From: CAYFWF01 sp964346815
GTDB taxonomy: Bacteria; Acidobacteriota; Aminicenantia; Aminicenantales; Aminicenantaceae
Assembly (NCBI GenBank): GCA_964346815.1
Contig: CAYFWF010000032.1
Coordinates: forward strand, 1 to 58,084
Direction: 5' to 3'
DNA length: 58,084 nt
Part shown: piece after piece, positions 45,280 through 53,623 of the stretch
Layout: each line of letters starts with the position of its first letter
How positions within the stretch are numbered: position 1 is the stretch's first letter
Program-made: the position numbers and the translations under genes
The notes under the pieces: generated by a model
Told to the model about the DNA's origin: nothing
The model's database searches: none
The model's input: only the letters and a program-made list of their open reading frames with translations

Positions 45280-45756
45280 ATGCCTATACTTATCCTTCTC
45301 GGTATCGTTTTCATCATCATCGGAATATTGGGGTGTATCATACCAGGAATTGCCGGACCACCCTTCAGTTTCTTGGCCCTGATTTGTCTGTCCATCGCCA
45401 GGAAATGGGAGCCATTTTCGGCTGATTTTCTGGTTGCGATGGGAGTATTGACCGTAGTGGTTCAAGCCCTCGATTATCTGCTTCCTGCTGTGGGGGCCAA
45501 GAAGTTCGGTGCAAGCAGATATGGATTTTGGGGAGCCATCATCGGGATGCTTCTGGGCATCATCTATGTCCCTCCTTTAGGCATAATCATCGGTGCCTTT
45601 CTGGGAGCGCTGCTGGGCGAAGTATTGGCAGGGAAAAAAACATATGAAGCCTTGAAAGCGGGAGCAGGGGTCTTTGTCGGCCTTATGTTCGGCATACTCC
45701 TGAAGCTGACTGCAGCCGGCATCATGACCTTCTACTTCATCAAAGCCCTCTTTTAA
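45280..45756 (+). CDS. DUF456 family membrane protein
   Basis: 158 residues, almost entirely hydrophobic, with about five helices. The opening LLGIVFIIIGILGCIIPGIAG, then PPFSFLALI, and the Gly-rich GFWGAIIGMLLGI and GIIIGAFLGALLGE segments match DUF456. The function of this family is not known. The gene lies 100 bp after the S9 peptidase and convergent with the MaoC gene. Confidence 0.88.
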   Translation: MPILILLGIVFIIIGILGCIIPGIAGPPFSFLALICLSIARKWEPFSADFLVAMGVLTVVVQALDYLLPAVGAKKFGASRYGFWGAIIGMLLGIIYVPPLGIIIGAFLGALLGEVLAGKKTYEALKAGAGVFVGLMFGILLKLTAAGIMTFYFIKALF

Positions 45757-45784
45757 TTCTAATTATTTCCCCAAATTATTCAAA

Positions 45785-46240
45785 TTATTTTGTGTCTTTT
45801 ATGATTGATAGAAGGATCTTTTTTTCCTCCTGATTGGGAATATAACCCTGTAAAAACGCTTCCAGGACAATCTCCCCTTCTGCGTTCCGGCAAACCGCCT
45901 TGGCTTCTGCGAGGTTTCTCTCATTTCGGGCGGAAATTGTCAGCTTGCAGGTGATGGTTTCTCCAAAATAAACAGGCTTCCTGAATCGGAAATCCAATTT
46001 TGAGGCATAAAATCCGATTTGCCCTCCAATTTCTGTGACCAGGCTCCCTACAAGTAATCCATGACATATCCGACCTCGCAGGTTTTTTGCCCCGGCAAAC
46101 CGCTCATCAAAATGAACCGGATTATAGTCCCTGGTCATGTTCGCAAAATCAATCACGTCCTGCCCCATGAATGCTCTGGATGCAGTAAATGTATCCCCTA
46201 CCTGCAATCCCTCGATAGTTTTTTTCCGAATCTCGGACAT
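45785..46240 (-). CDS. MaoC-like (hot-dog fold) dehydratase
   Basis: 151 residues from the ATG at 46240, which follows GGGAGAAAAACG; the in-frame upstream ATG at 46285 adds 15 unlikely residues. Single hot-dog domain of the MaoC/(R)-hydratase type: QVGDTFTASRAF, then the catalytic DYNPVHFDERFA, then ICHGLLVGSLV and FRFRKPVYFGETI. Such enzymes hydrate enoyl-CoA or act in fatty-acid and polyhydroxyalkanoate metabolism in the cytosol. The Asp and His of the hydratase motif are in place. No fatty-acid genes are adjacent. Confidence 0.9.
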   Translation of the reverse strand: MSEIRKKTIEGLQVGDTFTASRAFMGQDVIDFANMTRDYNPVHFDERFAGAKNLRGRICHGLLVGSLVTEIGGQIGFYASKLDFRFRKPVYFGETITCKLTISARNERNLAEAKAVCRNAEGEIVLEAFLQGYIPNQEEKKILLSIIKDTK

Positions 46241-46417
46241 CGTTTTTCTCCCGAACTCGCAGTCACGTGAAAATTGACAACTCAAAATATATCAGGCTAC
46301 CGGGGATTGTCAAATGAAGAAAAAAATCCTTCCCTCTCTTGAATTTTCTCGCCCTAAGATATATTTTTCCCTATGGACATGGATGACGCAACCCTTCTTT
46401 CAAAAGGAGGCAATATC

Positions 46418-48109
46418 ATGAACCTTAAAAAATGGTGCTACTTTTTCGCACTCGTTTGCCTGGCCATATTTTTTTCCTGTGGACGGCCGAGCCCTGCTGA
46501 TCTGGTCTTGCGTGGAGGAAAAGTCGTAACGGTAGATGAAAACTTTTCCATCCACGAGGCCGTAGCTGTCAGGGGAGATAAAGTCATTTTTGTCGGAAGC
46601 AACCAAGAGGTCGAAAAATACATCCTGCCCAGCACTCATGTCATTGACTGCAGCGGAAAACTCGTCCTCCCAGGACTGATCGACGCGCATGCTCATCTCC
46701 ACAGCCTGGGAGATGAGCTCACATCCCTAAATGTCACTGGAACGACGAGCTATCAAGAGATCATAGACGCCGTTGCGGCAAGAGTTAAAACCAGCGAACC
46801 GGGAGAATGGATCGTCGGCGGCCGCTGGGATCAAAACGACTGGGAGGAAAAAGTATTTCCAGTGCACGATCCTTTGAGCCAGGTATCCCTGGATAATCCA
46901 GTGTATCTTACCAGGATCGATGGAAACGCAGCGTTGACCAACCAAAAAGCGCTCGAGATCGCTGGCATCACCAGAGATACCCCCGATCCCGCAGGTGGTG
47001 TCATCATCCGCAACGAAAACGGCGAACCCACTGGAGTTCTGGTCAACAGGGCCATGAACCTGGTATCGGATCACATCCCTGAGGAGTCCTACGAAGAATT
47101 CAAACAAAAATTTCTCAAAGCCGTCCGCAGCTGTCTTTCGGTCGGCCTGACCAGTGTCCATGAGGCCGGGATCGGGCCGCGGCACATCAATCTGTACAAA
47201 GACCTTATAAACAACGGCCAGCTCAACATGCGGATTTATGCCATGCTGGGAGAAGAAGAGGACCTCCCCTTGGATACGGATCTTGCGGATTACTTTAAAA
47301 AACACCGCATCCAAGAGTACGGTCGTCATCTGCTTTCGGTTAGAAGCATCAAATTGTTTTTCGATGGGGCGCTCGGTTCCAGAGGAGCCGCCTTTTTTGA
47401 GCCTTACCAGGACGACCCCGAAAACACCGGCCTCCTGAGGATCACCCCTGAATACATCTATGCAATCTCCAAGGCTGCTCTGGAAGCAGACATGGGTGTT
47501 AACACCCACTGCATCGGGATTCGCGGCAACCGGCTCTGTCTCGAGGCCTACGGAAAAGCGCTCGAAGAAAATCCCAAACCCGACCACCGTTTCCGCATCG
47601 AGCACGCCCAGATCGTCGAAAAAAAGGATATCGAAAAATTTGCCTCCCTCGGAGTCATCCCCTCGATGCAGCCCACACACTGCACTTCGGATATGTATTT
47701 TGTGGAAGACAGGATCGGTTCAGAACGAGCGAAGGGAGCCTATGCCTGGCGCTGGTTTATCGAAGCCGGACTGAAAATTCCTTGCGGATCTGACTTTCCT
47801 GTCGAATCGAACAATCCCCTGTTGGGAATATATGCGGCTGTGACCCGTCGGGATCCATCAGGATGGCCTGAAGGCGGATGGCATCCCGAACAGAGCATGA
47901 CTATCGAAGAAGCCATCAAAGGATTCACCATCTGGGCTGCTTACGGGGCTTTTCAGGAGAACGTCCTCGGCTCGATCGAAACAGGTAAATACGGAGATTT
48001 TACCGTTCTGGATAAAGATATACTCGAAATCGATCCCAAAGAAATACTGAAGACCAAAGTAACATACACCATCGTGGGAGGTCAAATCCGCTACCGTGCT
48101 AAAGATTAG
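46418..48109 (+). CDS. YtcJ-like amidohydrolase lipoprotein
   Basis: 563 residues from the ATG at 46418, which follows AAAGGAGG; an upstream in-frame ATG (46373) lacks a site and would bury the signal. A lipoprotein signal ends at FFSCGRP. Amidohydrolase_3 features: ADLVLRGGKVVTVDE, GLIDAHAHLHSLGD (HxH), the RWDQNDW and VYLTRIDGNAALTN region, THCIG, RIEHAQI, and SDFPVESNNPLLGIY, with Asp of the metal site in GSDFPVE. The YtcJ/NfdA group includes N-substituted formamide deformylases and other amide hydrolases; the substrate here is unknown. The lipid anchor puts it at the periplasmic or outer face. Confidence 0.9.
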   Translation: MNLKKWCYFFALVCLAIFFSCGRPSPADLVLRGGKVVTVDENFSIHEAVAVRGDKVIFVGSNQEVEKYILPSTHVIDCSGKLVLPGLIDAHAHLHSLGDELTSLNVTGTTSYQEIIDAVAARVKTSEPGEWIVGGRWDQNDWEEKVFPVHDPLSQVSLDNPVYLTRIDGNAALTNQKALEIAGITRDTPDPAGGVIIRNENGEPTGVLVNRAMNLVSDHIPEESYEEFKQKFLKAVRSCLSVGLTSVHEAGIGPRHINLYKDLINNGQLNMRIYAMLGEEEDLPLDTDLADYFKKHRIQEYGRHLLSVRSIKLFFDGALGSRGAAFFEPYQDDPENTGLLRITPEYIYAISKAALEADMGVNTHCIGIRGNRLCLEAYGKALEENPKPDHRFRIEHAQIVEKKDIEKFASLGVIPSMQPTHCTSDMYFVEDRIGSERAKGAYAWRWFIEAGLKIPCGSDFPVESNNPLLGIYAAVTRRDPSGWPEGGWHPEQSMTIEEAIKGFTIWAAYGAFQENVLGSIETGKYGDFTVLDKDILEIDPKEILKTKVTYTIVGGQIRYRAKD

Positions 48110-48112
48110 TTT

Positions 48113-49513
48113 CTATTTTTCGAAGAGCAGGTTGCGAACCCTTCCAGAGCTCAAGCGAAATCCAGAGATCTGCCCCTTTGCATCACGGATGAATCGAATC
48201 GTCCATCCCCTGACCCGGAATTTATCATTTGAGACGGCTTGCAGAGGTACAGCCAGGTCTCCATCACGCCTCATATATAAATGTCCCTCTCTCAAGGCTA
48301 TCTCGAAACCGGCCAGTATTTCTTCACTATAGAATTGACCTTCATATTCCATGAGCTTCTCTTCCGGGATATCGATAGCTTCTCTCTTTTGCGTGGATCT
48401 TTTTGGCGGCTTCGGTTTATCTTCTTCAAACTCATCAGCAAGATAAATATCTGCAACTTGACGTGCCAACCTGGATGGATTGAAGCTGCTTGAATTCGAA
48501 AGAAGAATAACAGAGAACCGCTGGTCAGGGAATCGAAGCAGATCAGCCCTGTAGCCTCCGAGACTGCCTCCGTGTTCGACGATTCTCAATCCTCTATACT
48601 CTCCCATAACAAGCCCAAAGGCATAATCCAATTTCGTGCCATCCTTCAGAAATCCCGGCGTGTGCATCAGATCTATCACACTTTCTCCACCAGCTTTGGG
48701 ATTATAAAAGTTCTGATCCCAGAGAAAGAGATCCTCTACAGAGGTAAACAGTCCTCCAGACCCGACACAATCGAATGTGGAGATGAAATTTCTGTATTCC
48801 CCCTCTCCCCTATCATAGTAACCTGCCGCCCTTTTTGCAATAAGCTCGGTATAATTATCATGAAAACGAGAATTTTTCATGTTCAGGGGCTTGAAAATGT
48901 TTTCATGAGCGAACTCCCGCAAGCTTTTTCCACTCACTCTCTTGACAATGACACCCAGCAGGAAATAGCCAGAATTGCTGTATGAATTCTCCTCGCCAGG
49001 CTTGAAATTGAGTTCCTTCTGGCGAAAAATCAGATTGAGTGCATCCTGCTCGTGATAGGTCCCGAAGGGAATTCCTGCGATATCCTCAAGCTCCAAATAA
49101 TCACGGATCCCTCCTGTGTGGTGGATGAGATGCCGGACAGTTATCTGCGATCCATAATCCGGCATCTCTGGTAAATGCTTCCGGATATCATCGTCGAGAC
49201 TCAGCTTGCCCTGCTCAGCGAGCAAAGCGACACAGAAAGCCACAAACTGTTTCGACACTGAACCGGTGTAAAAGACCGACTCAGGTGTTATCGGGACATC
49301 CAGCTCCAAATTCGCCATCCCATAGTCCTTCTTGCAGACAATTTGGCCATCTTCAACAACGGCCAGTGCACATCCTGGCGAATCACTCCTGTCCCATCGA
49401 ACAAACAGTGTGTCCAGATTGGCATGGAGGTCACTCGCCCAAACTGAAGACCCAAAAAGCAGGATGGTTACAAATGTGATCCATATTTTTTTTGACTTCA
49501 ATGGATATTTCAT
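48113..49513 (-). CDS. Serine hydrolase, beta-lactamase/D-aminopeptidase family
   Basis: 466 residues with a signal peptide (WITFVTILLFGSSVWAS). The catalytic motifs are complete: SVSK (SxxK) in YTGSVSKQFVAF, YSNSG (YxN) and EHGGSLGGY (HxG). The ~80-residue C-terminal tail (EYEGQFYSEEILAGFEIALR) is the beta-barrel extension seen in D-aminopeptidase-like and esterase-like members. It hydrolyses a D-peptide, ester or cell-wall substrate in the periplasm; the exact one is unknown. Convergent with the amidohydrolase ending at 48109, only 3 bp away. It is the intact counterpart of the broken serine hydrolase at 29862. Confidence 0.9.
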   Translation of the reverse strand: MKYPLKSKKIWITFVTILLFGSSVWASDLHANLDTLFVRWDRSDSPGCALAVVEDGQIVCKKDYGMANLELDVPITPESVFYTGSVSKQFVAFCVALLAEQGKLSLDDDIRKHLPEMPDYGSQITVRHLIHHTGGIRDYLELEDIAGIPFGTYHEQDALNLIFRQKELNFKPGEENSYSNSGYFLLGVIVKRVSGKSLREFAHENIFKPLNMKNSRFHDNYTELIAKRAAGYYDRGEGEYRNFISTFDCVGSGGLFTSVEDLFLWDQNFYNPKAGGESVIDLMHTPGFLKDGTKLDYAFGLVMGEYRGLRIVEHGGSLGGYRADLLRFPDQRFSVILLSNSSSFNPSRLARQVADIYLADEFEEDKPKPPKRSTQKREAIDIPEEKLMEYEGQFYSEEILAGFEIALREGHLYMRRDGDLAVPLQAVSNDKFRVRGWTIRFIRDAKGQISGFRLSSGRVRNLLFEK

Positions 49514-49754
49514 CGGGTCTTTCTCCCAGAAAAAATGAGATGAAAGTTATAAAATCTTACCTTTTTAATTCTACACATATCTCAATTTTATGCATCTAAT
49601 TTCTGCGACTGCACTCAAAACTTTTCAGGAAATAACAAAACTTCTCCGACTAAACAAAATTGCCGATAGAAAATGTCATGGGGAGTGGAGGGTGGCCATT
49701 TCAATAACGCCCCGGAAGTTTTCATGTTGGCTTGACATGCGACCAAATCGATGC

Positions 49755-49783
49755 TTGACATTAATCTGGGAATTCGATAAACT
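49755..49783 (+). promoter_or_regulatory. Sigma-70 type promoter of rpsU
   Basis: TTGACA (49755-49760), 17-bp spacer, TAAACT (49778-49783). It lies 33 bp before the TTG start of rpsU. A second TTGACA lies 23 bp upstream. Confidence 0.7.
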
Positions 49784-49815
49784 CACTCATCATTCTTGTA
49801 AGGAGGTGATTTTTT

Positions 49816-50025
49816 TTGGCATTCGTGGTTGTCGAAGAAAATGAATCACTCGAAAGCGCTTTGAAAAGATTCAAGCGTAAAGTCCAGCAAGAAGCTATTA
49901 TCAAAGAGATCAAAAAACATTCTGTATATTATAAGCCTGGCGAACGCAGACGCATGAAAGAAGCACAAGCCCGAAAGCGCATGAGAAGACGTCTGAAAAG
50001 AGAAAGAGATTTCGAATATTATTAG
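49816..50025 (+). CDS. rpsU: 30S ribosomal protein S21
   Basis: 69 residues, starting with TTG at 49816 behind a strong AAGGAGGTGA. The core ENESLESALKRFKRKVQQEA, then IIKEIKKHSVYYKPGERRRMK, followed by a Lys/Arg-rich tail, is the standard S21 pattern. S21 binds the 30S platform near the anti-Shine-Dalgarno and helps initiation. The 84-codon frame overlapping its start (49590-49844) is not supported. It is followed by lipA after 60 bp. Confidence 0.93.
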   Translation: MAFVVVEENESLESALKRFKRKVQQEAIIKEIKKHSVYYKPGERRRMKEAQARKRMRRRLKRERDFEYY

Positions 50026-50085
50026 AACGTCCTTATAAGAATAAACACATATTTATCAGTCTTATTTATTTGCAGAAGCAGGATT

Positions 50086-50973
50086 TTGTCTTCGTCAGAA
50101 TTACAAACCAAAAAAAAGCCCTCCTGGCTTAAAGTTAAATTTCCGTCTCATCAGAATTTCTTCTCTGTTTCCAATCTTCTCAAAGAAGGAGAGCTTCACA
50201 CCATCTGCCAGAGCGCCAAATGCCCGAACCTCTCTGAATGTTGGAGCCACAGAATAGCGACCTTCCTGATTCTCGGTGATACCTGCACAAGGAACTGCGC
50301 TTTCTGCGCCGTAAACAAAGGAAATCCATCTGCTCCCTCTAAAGACGAAGCCTTCCGTGTCGCTGAAGCAGCCTCAAACTTGGGGCTTCGTTATGTGGTG
50401 ATCACGTCTGTGACCCGGGACGATCTGCCAGATGGAGGGGCACGCTGTTTCGCAGAAACCATAAAGCACGTTAAAGAATCAATCGATGATGTTAAGGTCG
50501 AAGTCCTGATTCCTGACTTCCAAGGAGACGAAAAGGCATTGATGACAGTCATTTCTGCCCGGCCGGAAATCCTCAATCACAACATAGAAGTTCCGGAATC
50601 TCTTTATCCAACCATAAACAGGCCAAAGGAAAATTACAGACGGTCACTCAAGGTACTTGAAAGGGCCAAGGAATTCGGAGCCACGACTAAATCTGGAATG
50701 ATGATAGGCCTAGGGGAGACCCAGAAAGACATTCTGCAGACCTTCTCCGACCTCCGTAAAGCGAGCTGTAATCTGCTCACCATAGGACAATATCTCCAGC
50801 CCACGAAAAACAATGCACCTGTGAAGAAATATTACACTCCCAACGAATTTGAACAATTGAAAACGATCGCTTCAGACTTTGGTTTTGAAGAAGTCGAGTC
50901 AGGACCTCTGGTAAGAAGCTCGTACAGGGCTCACAGGATGTACAGCGCGCACCTTGAAAAAAGGGCGAACTAG
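50086..50973 (+). CDS. lipA: Lipoyl synthase
   Basis: 295 residues from a TTG start at 50086. Auxiliary iron-sulfur cysteines CQSAKCPNLSECW (C-x4-C-x5-C), the radical-SAM triad CTRNCAFC (CxxxCxxC) and the LipA-typical TSVTRDDLPDGGA, NHNIEVPE, KSGMMIGLGE and GQYLQPTKNNAPV all appear. The conserved C-terminal Arg-Ser-Ser-Tyr (VRSSYRAHRM), part of the auxiliary-cluster site, is present. It inserts two sulfurs into octanoyl chains of lipoyl domains. A metallophosphoesterase gene starts two bases after its stop, so they share a transcript. Confidence 0.97.
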   Translation: MSSSELQTKKKPSWLKVKFPSHQNFFSVSNLLKEGELHTICQSAKCPNLSECWSHRIATFLILGDTCTRNCAFCAVNKGNPSAPSKDEAFRVAEAASNLGLRYVVITSVTRDDLPDGGARCFAETIKHVKESIDDVKVEVLIPDFQGDEKALMTVISARPEILNHNIEVPESLYPTINRPKENYRRSLKVLERAKEFGATTKSGMMIGLGETQKDILQTFSDLRKASCNLLTIGQYLQPTKNNAPVKKYYTPNEFEQLKTIASDFGFEEVESGPLVRSSYRAHRMYSAHLEKRAN

Positions 50974-50975
50974 CC

Positions 50976-51716
50976 ATGAGGTACCTCATTTTCACCGACA
51001 TTCACGGCAACCTCGAAGCCTTCAACGCTTTTTTAAAATTCGCTCAAAAAAGAAAAGTCGACCATTACCTCTTTCTCGGAGACCTCGTAGGATACGGAGC
51101 ATCACCTAACGAGATCATCCAGAAGATTGGCAACCTCAAGCCTATATCGATGATAAGGGGAAACCATGATAAGGCTGTCTGCGGGCTCGATACAGTACAG
51201 ACATTCAACCCGATCGCTGCCTCGGCGATCCACTGGACAAGAGACCAAATATCCAAGAAAAATCTCAATTTTCTCTGCAGGCTGAAACAAGGCCCCATCA
51301 TGGTGAACAAGGAAATAATGATCTGCCACGGCGCCCCCTTTGATGAAGATCATTATATCTTCGGCGAATTCGACGCATCGGAGGCTTTTCTTCATATCTC
51401 GGCTCGCATCTGTTTCTTCGGACACACCCATTTTCCATTTGTCTATGAAGAAAAAGACCATATCGTAGATGGCACATTCTTAACAGGCGAAAGTAACGAA
51501 ATCAAGATCGATAAGGACGTGCGCTATCTGATAAATCCGGGCTCGATAGGTCAACCTCGTGACAGAAATCCCCAAGCAGCCTGTGCCATGTATGACACCA
51601 ATACCAAGAAAATCAAATTCTTCAGATTTCCCTACAACATAGAAGCAGCTCAGAAGAAAATCATCCATGCGGGCCTGCCCCCTGCCTTGGCAGAAAGATT
51701 GGCCGTGGGCATCTAA
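50976..51716 (+). CDS. Calcineurin-like metallophosphoesterase (YfcE/MJ0936-like)
   Basis: 246 residues. The metal-site blocks are complete and in order: FTDIHGNLEA, GDLVGYGASP, RGNHD, ICHGAP and GHTHFPF, followed by NPGSIGQPRDRN, which is typical of the YfcE-like phosphodiesterase group. Members hydrolyse phosphodiester bonds, and some act on cyclic nucleotides. It starts two bases after lipA and is probably cotranscribed; a functional link to lipoylation is not known. Confidence 0.93.
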   Translation: MRYLIFTDIHGNLEAFNAFLKFAQKRKVDHYLFLGDLVGYGASPNEIIQKIGNLKPISMIRGNHDKAVCGLDTVQTFNPIAASAIHWTRDQISKKNLNFLCRLKQGPIMVNKEIMICHGAPFDEDHYIFGEFDASEAFLHISARICFFGHTHFPFVYEEKDHIVDGTFLTGESNEIKIDKDVRYLINPGSIGQPRDRNPQAACAMYDTNTKKIKFFRFPYNIEAAQKKIIHAGLPPALAERLAVGI

Positions 51717-51725
51717 ACTTCTTTT

Positions 51726-52571
51726 CTATATCTTCGGATTGGCATAACAATAGAGGCAGCAGTGGGGGCAGAACTGTTTATAGCTCCCGATATCTACCGA
51801 GTCTGTGCAGCAGCATTCTTGGCGCTGGCTTCTGTCCTTCTTGATAGAGGCTCGTTCTCCGCAGGGATGCAGGAGCTGGAGCTGAGAGCCATCGATACAG
51901 GAGGAGGGCCGGATCCCGTCGACCTCTGTGAGAAAGTTCTGGCTGCAGGAGAAAAGACGCAAATTCCATCTCTTCGCGACCTGGACAAGATAACGGGCGT
52001 CAGATAACTTCTCCTCGCGAGACGGATCGATAAAGGCGAACTTGTGTTTGGATGCTCTCCTCTTCGCTTTGCCGTACCATTGAGCAAAGCTTATACGGAT
52101 ATCCTCTATGCCCTGTCTTTTCAAGCTGGGGGAAATCTTTTCGAACTCCCGGAGATTGGTATGGACCTTGTCATCGTCCTTCCAATAGATCACAGGATCG
52201 AACCGGACAGTTATCCTCCGGGGATTCCCAACCAAGCCGGTCAAATCTTCGAGTTGATCGAGGGCAGCCTGACAGGATGGGACGCCGCGCTCGATGAATG
52301 TTCTTCCTAACCCTGTTATGGCGAAGTGGAGATAGACCTGAGCATATTTTTGGAGGTGATCCTTCAGGCCTGCCCGGTTTTCGAGCAGATTCGCGAAATT
52401 CTTTGACCAAAGCACAATTGTATGCACGTTTTCGGGCCGTAAATCAACAGTATAAACATGCCCAGACGGGCCATACACCCTCGCCCTCTCTTCCCTGAAA
52501 GCCGAGGCAAGCCATTCGGGAAAGAAGGCCACCAGGTCGGTCCTCCGCGAAGCACTTATAATCTTTTTCAT
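51726..52571 (-). CDS. DUF1848 family protein
   Basis: 281 residues from the ATG at 52571 (MKKIISASRRTD), the usual N-terminus of the family; an in-frame start 35 codons upstream (52676) is less likely. The ISASRRTDLVAFFPEW opening, VDLRPENVHTIVLWSKN and VRFDPVIYW match DUF1848. The C-terminus is Cys-rich: ECCCTDSVDIG, then CPHCCLYCYANP, with a CxxC plus CxxC arrangement that suggests an iron-sulfur cluster or metal site. Function unknown. It ends close to the phosphoesterase, on the opposite strand, and diverges from the MinD-like gene. Confidence 0.92.
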   Translation of the reverse strand: MKKIISASRRTDLVAFFPEWLASAFREERARVYGPSGHVYTVDLRPENVHTIVLWSKNFANLLENRAGLKDHLQKYAQVYLHFAITGLGRTFIERGVPSCQAALDQLEDLTGLVGNPRRITVRFDPVIYWKDDDKVHTNLREFEKISPSLKRQGIEDIRISFAQWYGKAKRRASKHKFAFIDPSREEKLSDARYLVQVAKRWNLRLFSCSQNFLTEVDGIRPSSCIDGSQLQLLHPCGERASIKKDRSQRQECCCTDSVDIGSYKQFCPHCCLYCYANPKI

Positions 52572-52621
52572 TCGAACCCTATGGTATCTCAGCCAAAAAA
52601 GACTGACAAGAGCAATTGAAT

Positions 52622-52649
52622 TTGACGTCCCTATTCTATTTCTTATAAT
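52622..52649 (+). promoter_or_regulatory. Sigma-70 type promoter of the MinD-like/J-LptB operon
   Basis: TTGACG (52622-52627), 16-bp spacer, perfect TATAAT (52644-52649), 37 bp before the MinD-like start. Confidence 0.8.
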
Positions 52650-52685
52650 GTCTGATAAAATAGAGAAGAAATCCAAGATCTCAAA

Positions 52686-53621
52686 ATGGAAAAGAAGCCG
52701 CTTACAAAAACAGCGAAAATATGGGTCGTCGGTGGAGGTAAGGGCGGAACGGGAAAAACCTTCATTACCAGCAGCCTGGGAATCTATTTATCAAAAAAGC
52801 GGAAAAAGAACGTCATCCTGATCGACGGAGACCTCGGCGGGGCCAACCTCCATTCGATCTTCGGAATCAAGCAACCGGAAAAATCCCTTTCCAATTTTTT
52901 CGAATCCAAAGCTCCCCTGGAGCAAGTAAAGGTTGAGACAGGAATCGAGAATCTCTCGCTCATTGCCGGAGACATCCACTCTCTTGCTGCGGATAATATT
53001 CGGTATTCCCAGAAGCTCAAGCTTTTCAGACACATCGAGAGATTGAATGCTCAATATGTCCTGATCGATGTGGGAGGCGGCAGCCACTACAACATCATAG
53101 ATACCTTTTTATTCGCCGATAAAGGGATTGCCGTTCTGACCCCGGATGCTCTCGCACTGGAGAATATGTACCAGTTTATGAAGAACGCCATCTACAGAAA
53201 GCTGAGGCTGACGCTGCGAGCCTCTGGCTTTAGAGGGCTGGCTCAAGAAACCTGGGCCCACAGAGAAACCAAGAAGATCAGCAACATCAGAGAACTCATC
53301 GATTTCTTTATGGGACTTCCTGAGACCGGGAATCTCATCCAGGACGCCTTTTCCGACTTCAAGATCTCTCTGATTCTGAATAAAATAAGAGATATGCAGG
53401 ACGTCCATCTCGGCGCATCCATCAAAAGCACCTTCTTGAAATACCTGGGAATCGATGTGGAGTATGTGGGTTTTCTGGAATTCAATGACTCCATCCGCCA
53501 TTCGACCCAAAATCATAGGCCCTTTCTGATGGACCATCCGGAATCCCGGTTGGCTACAGAGATCGAGCTTTTTACAGAGAATCTTTTACTGGGAAACGAG
53601 ATCAACATCTGGGAAAAGTGA
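52686..53621 (+). CDS. MinD/FlhG-like P-loop ATPase
   Basis: 311 residues. The deviant Walker A GGGKGGTGKTFITSSL (residues 17-32), the LIDGDLGGANLHSIFG segment and DVGGGSHYNIID are typical of MinD/ParA-superfamily ATPases; FlhG-like and MRP-like members share this. There is no obvious C-terminal amphipathic membrane-targeting helix like that of MinD. These proteins position cellular structures or load iron-sulfur clusters; the role here is open. The gene overlaps the next (J-like/LptB-type ATPase) around its stop codon, so the two are translationally coupled. No flagellar genes are in the window. Confidence 0.9.
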   Translation: MEKKPLTKTAKIWVVGGGKGGTGKTFITSSLGIYLSKKRKKNVILIDGDLGGANLHSIFGIKQPEKSLSNFFESKAPLEQVKVETGIENLSLIAGDIHSLAADNIRYSQKLKLFRHIERLNAQYVLIDVGGGSHYNIIDTFLFADKGIAVLTPDALALENMYQFMKNAIYRKLRLTLRASGFRGLAQETWAHRETKKISNIRELIDFFMGLPETGNLIQDAFSDFKISLILNKIRDMQDVHLGASIKSTFLKYLGIDVEYVGFLEFNDSIRHSTQNHRPFLMDHPESRLATEIELFTENLLLGNEINIWEK

Positions 53622-53623
53622 TC

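Noticed and set aside
5435..49513. Beta-lactam resistance locus (serine hydrolases with BlaI/BlaR1)
   Set aside because: The hydrolases lie far from the BlaI/BlaR1 pair, and the protease lacks a penicillin sensor; the motifs fit D-peptidase or esterase roles equally well.
49590..49844. 84-codon frame overlapping the rpsU start
   Set aside because: No similarity; S21 has a strong ribosome-binding site and a clear family match in another frame.
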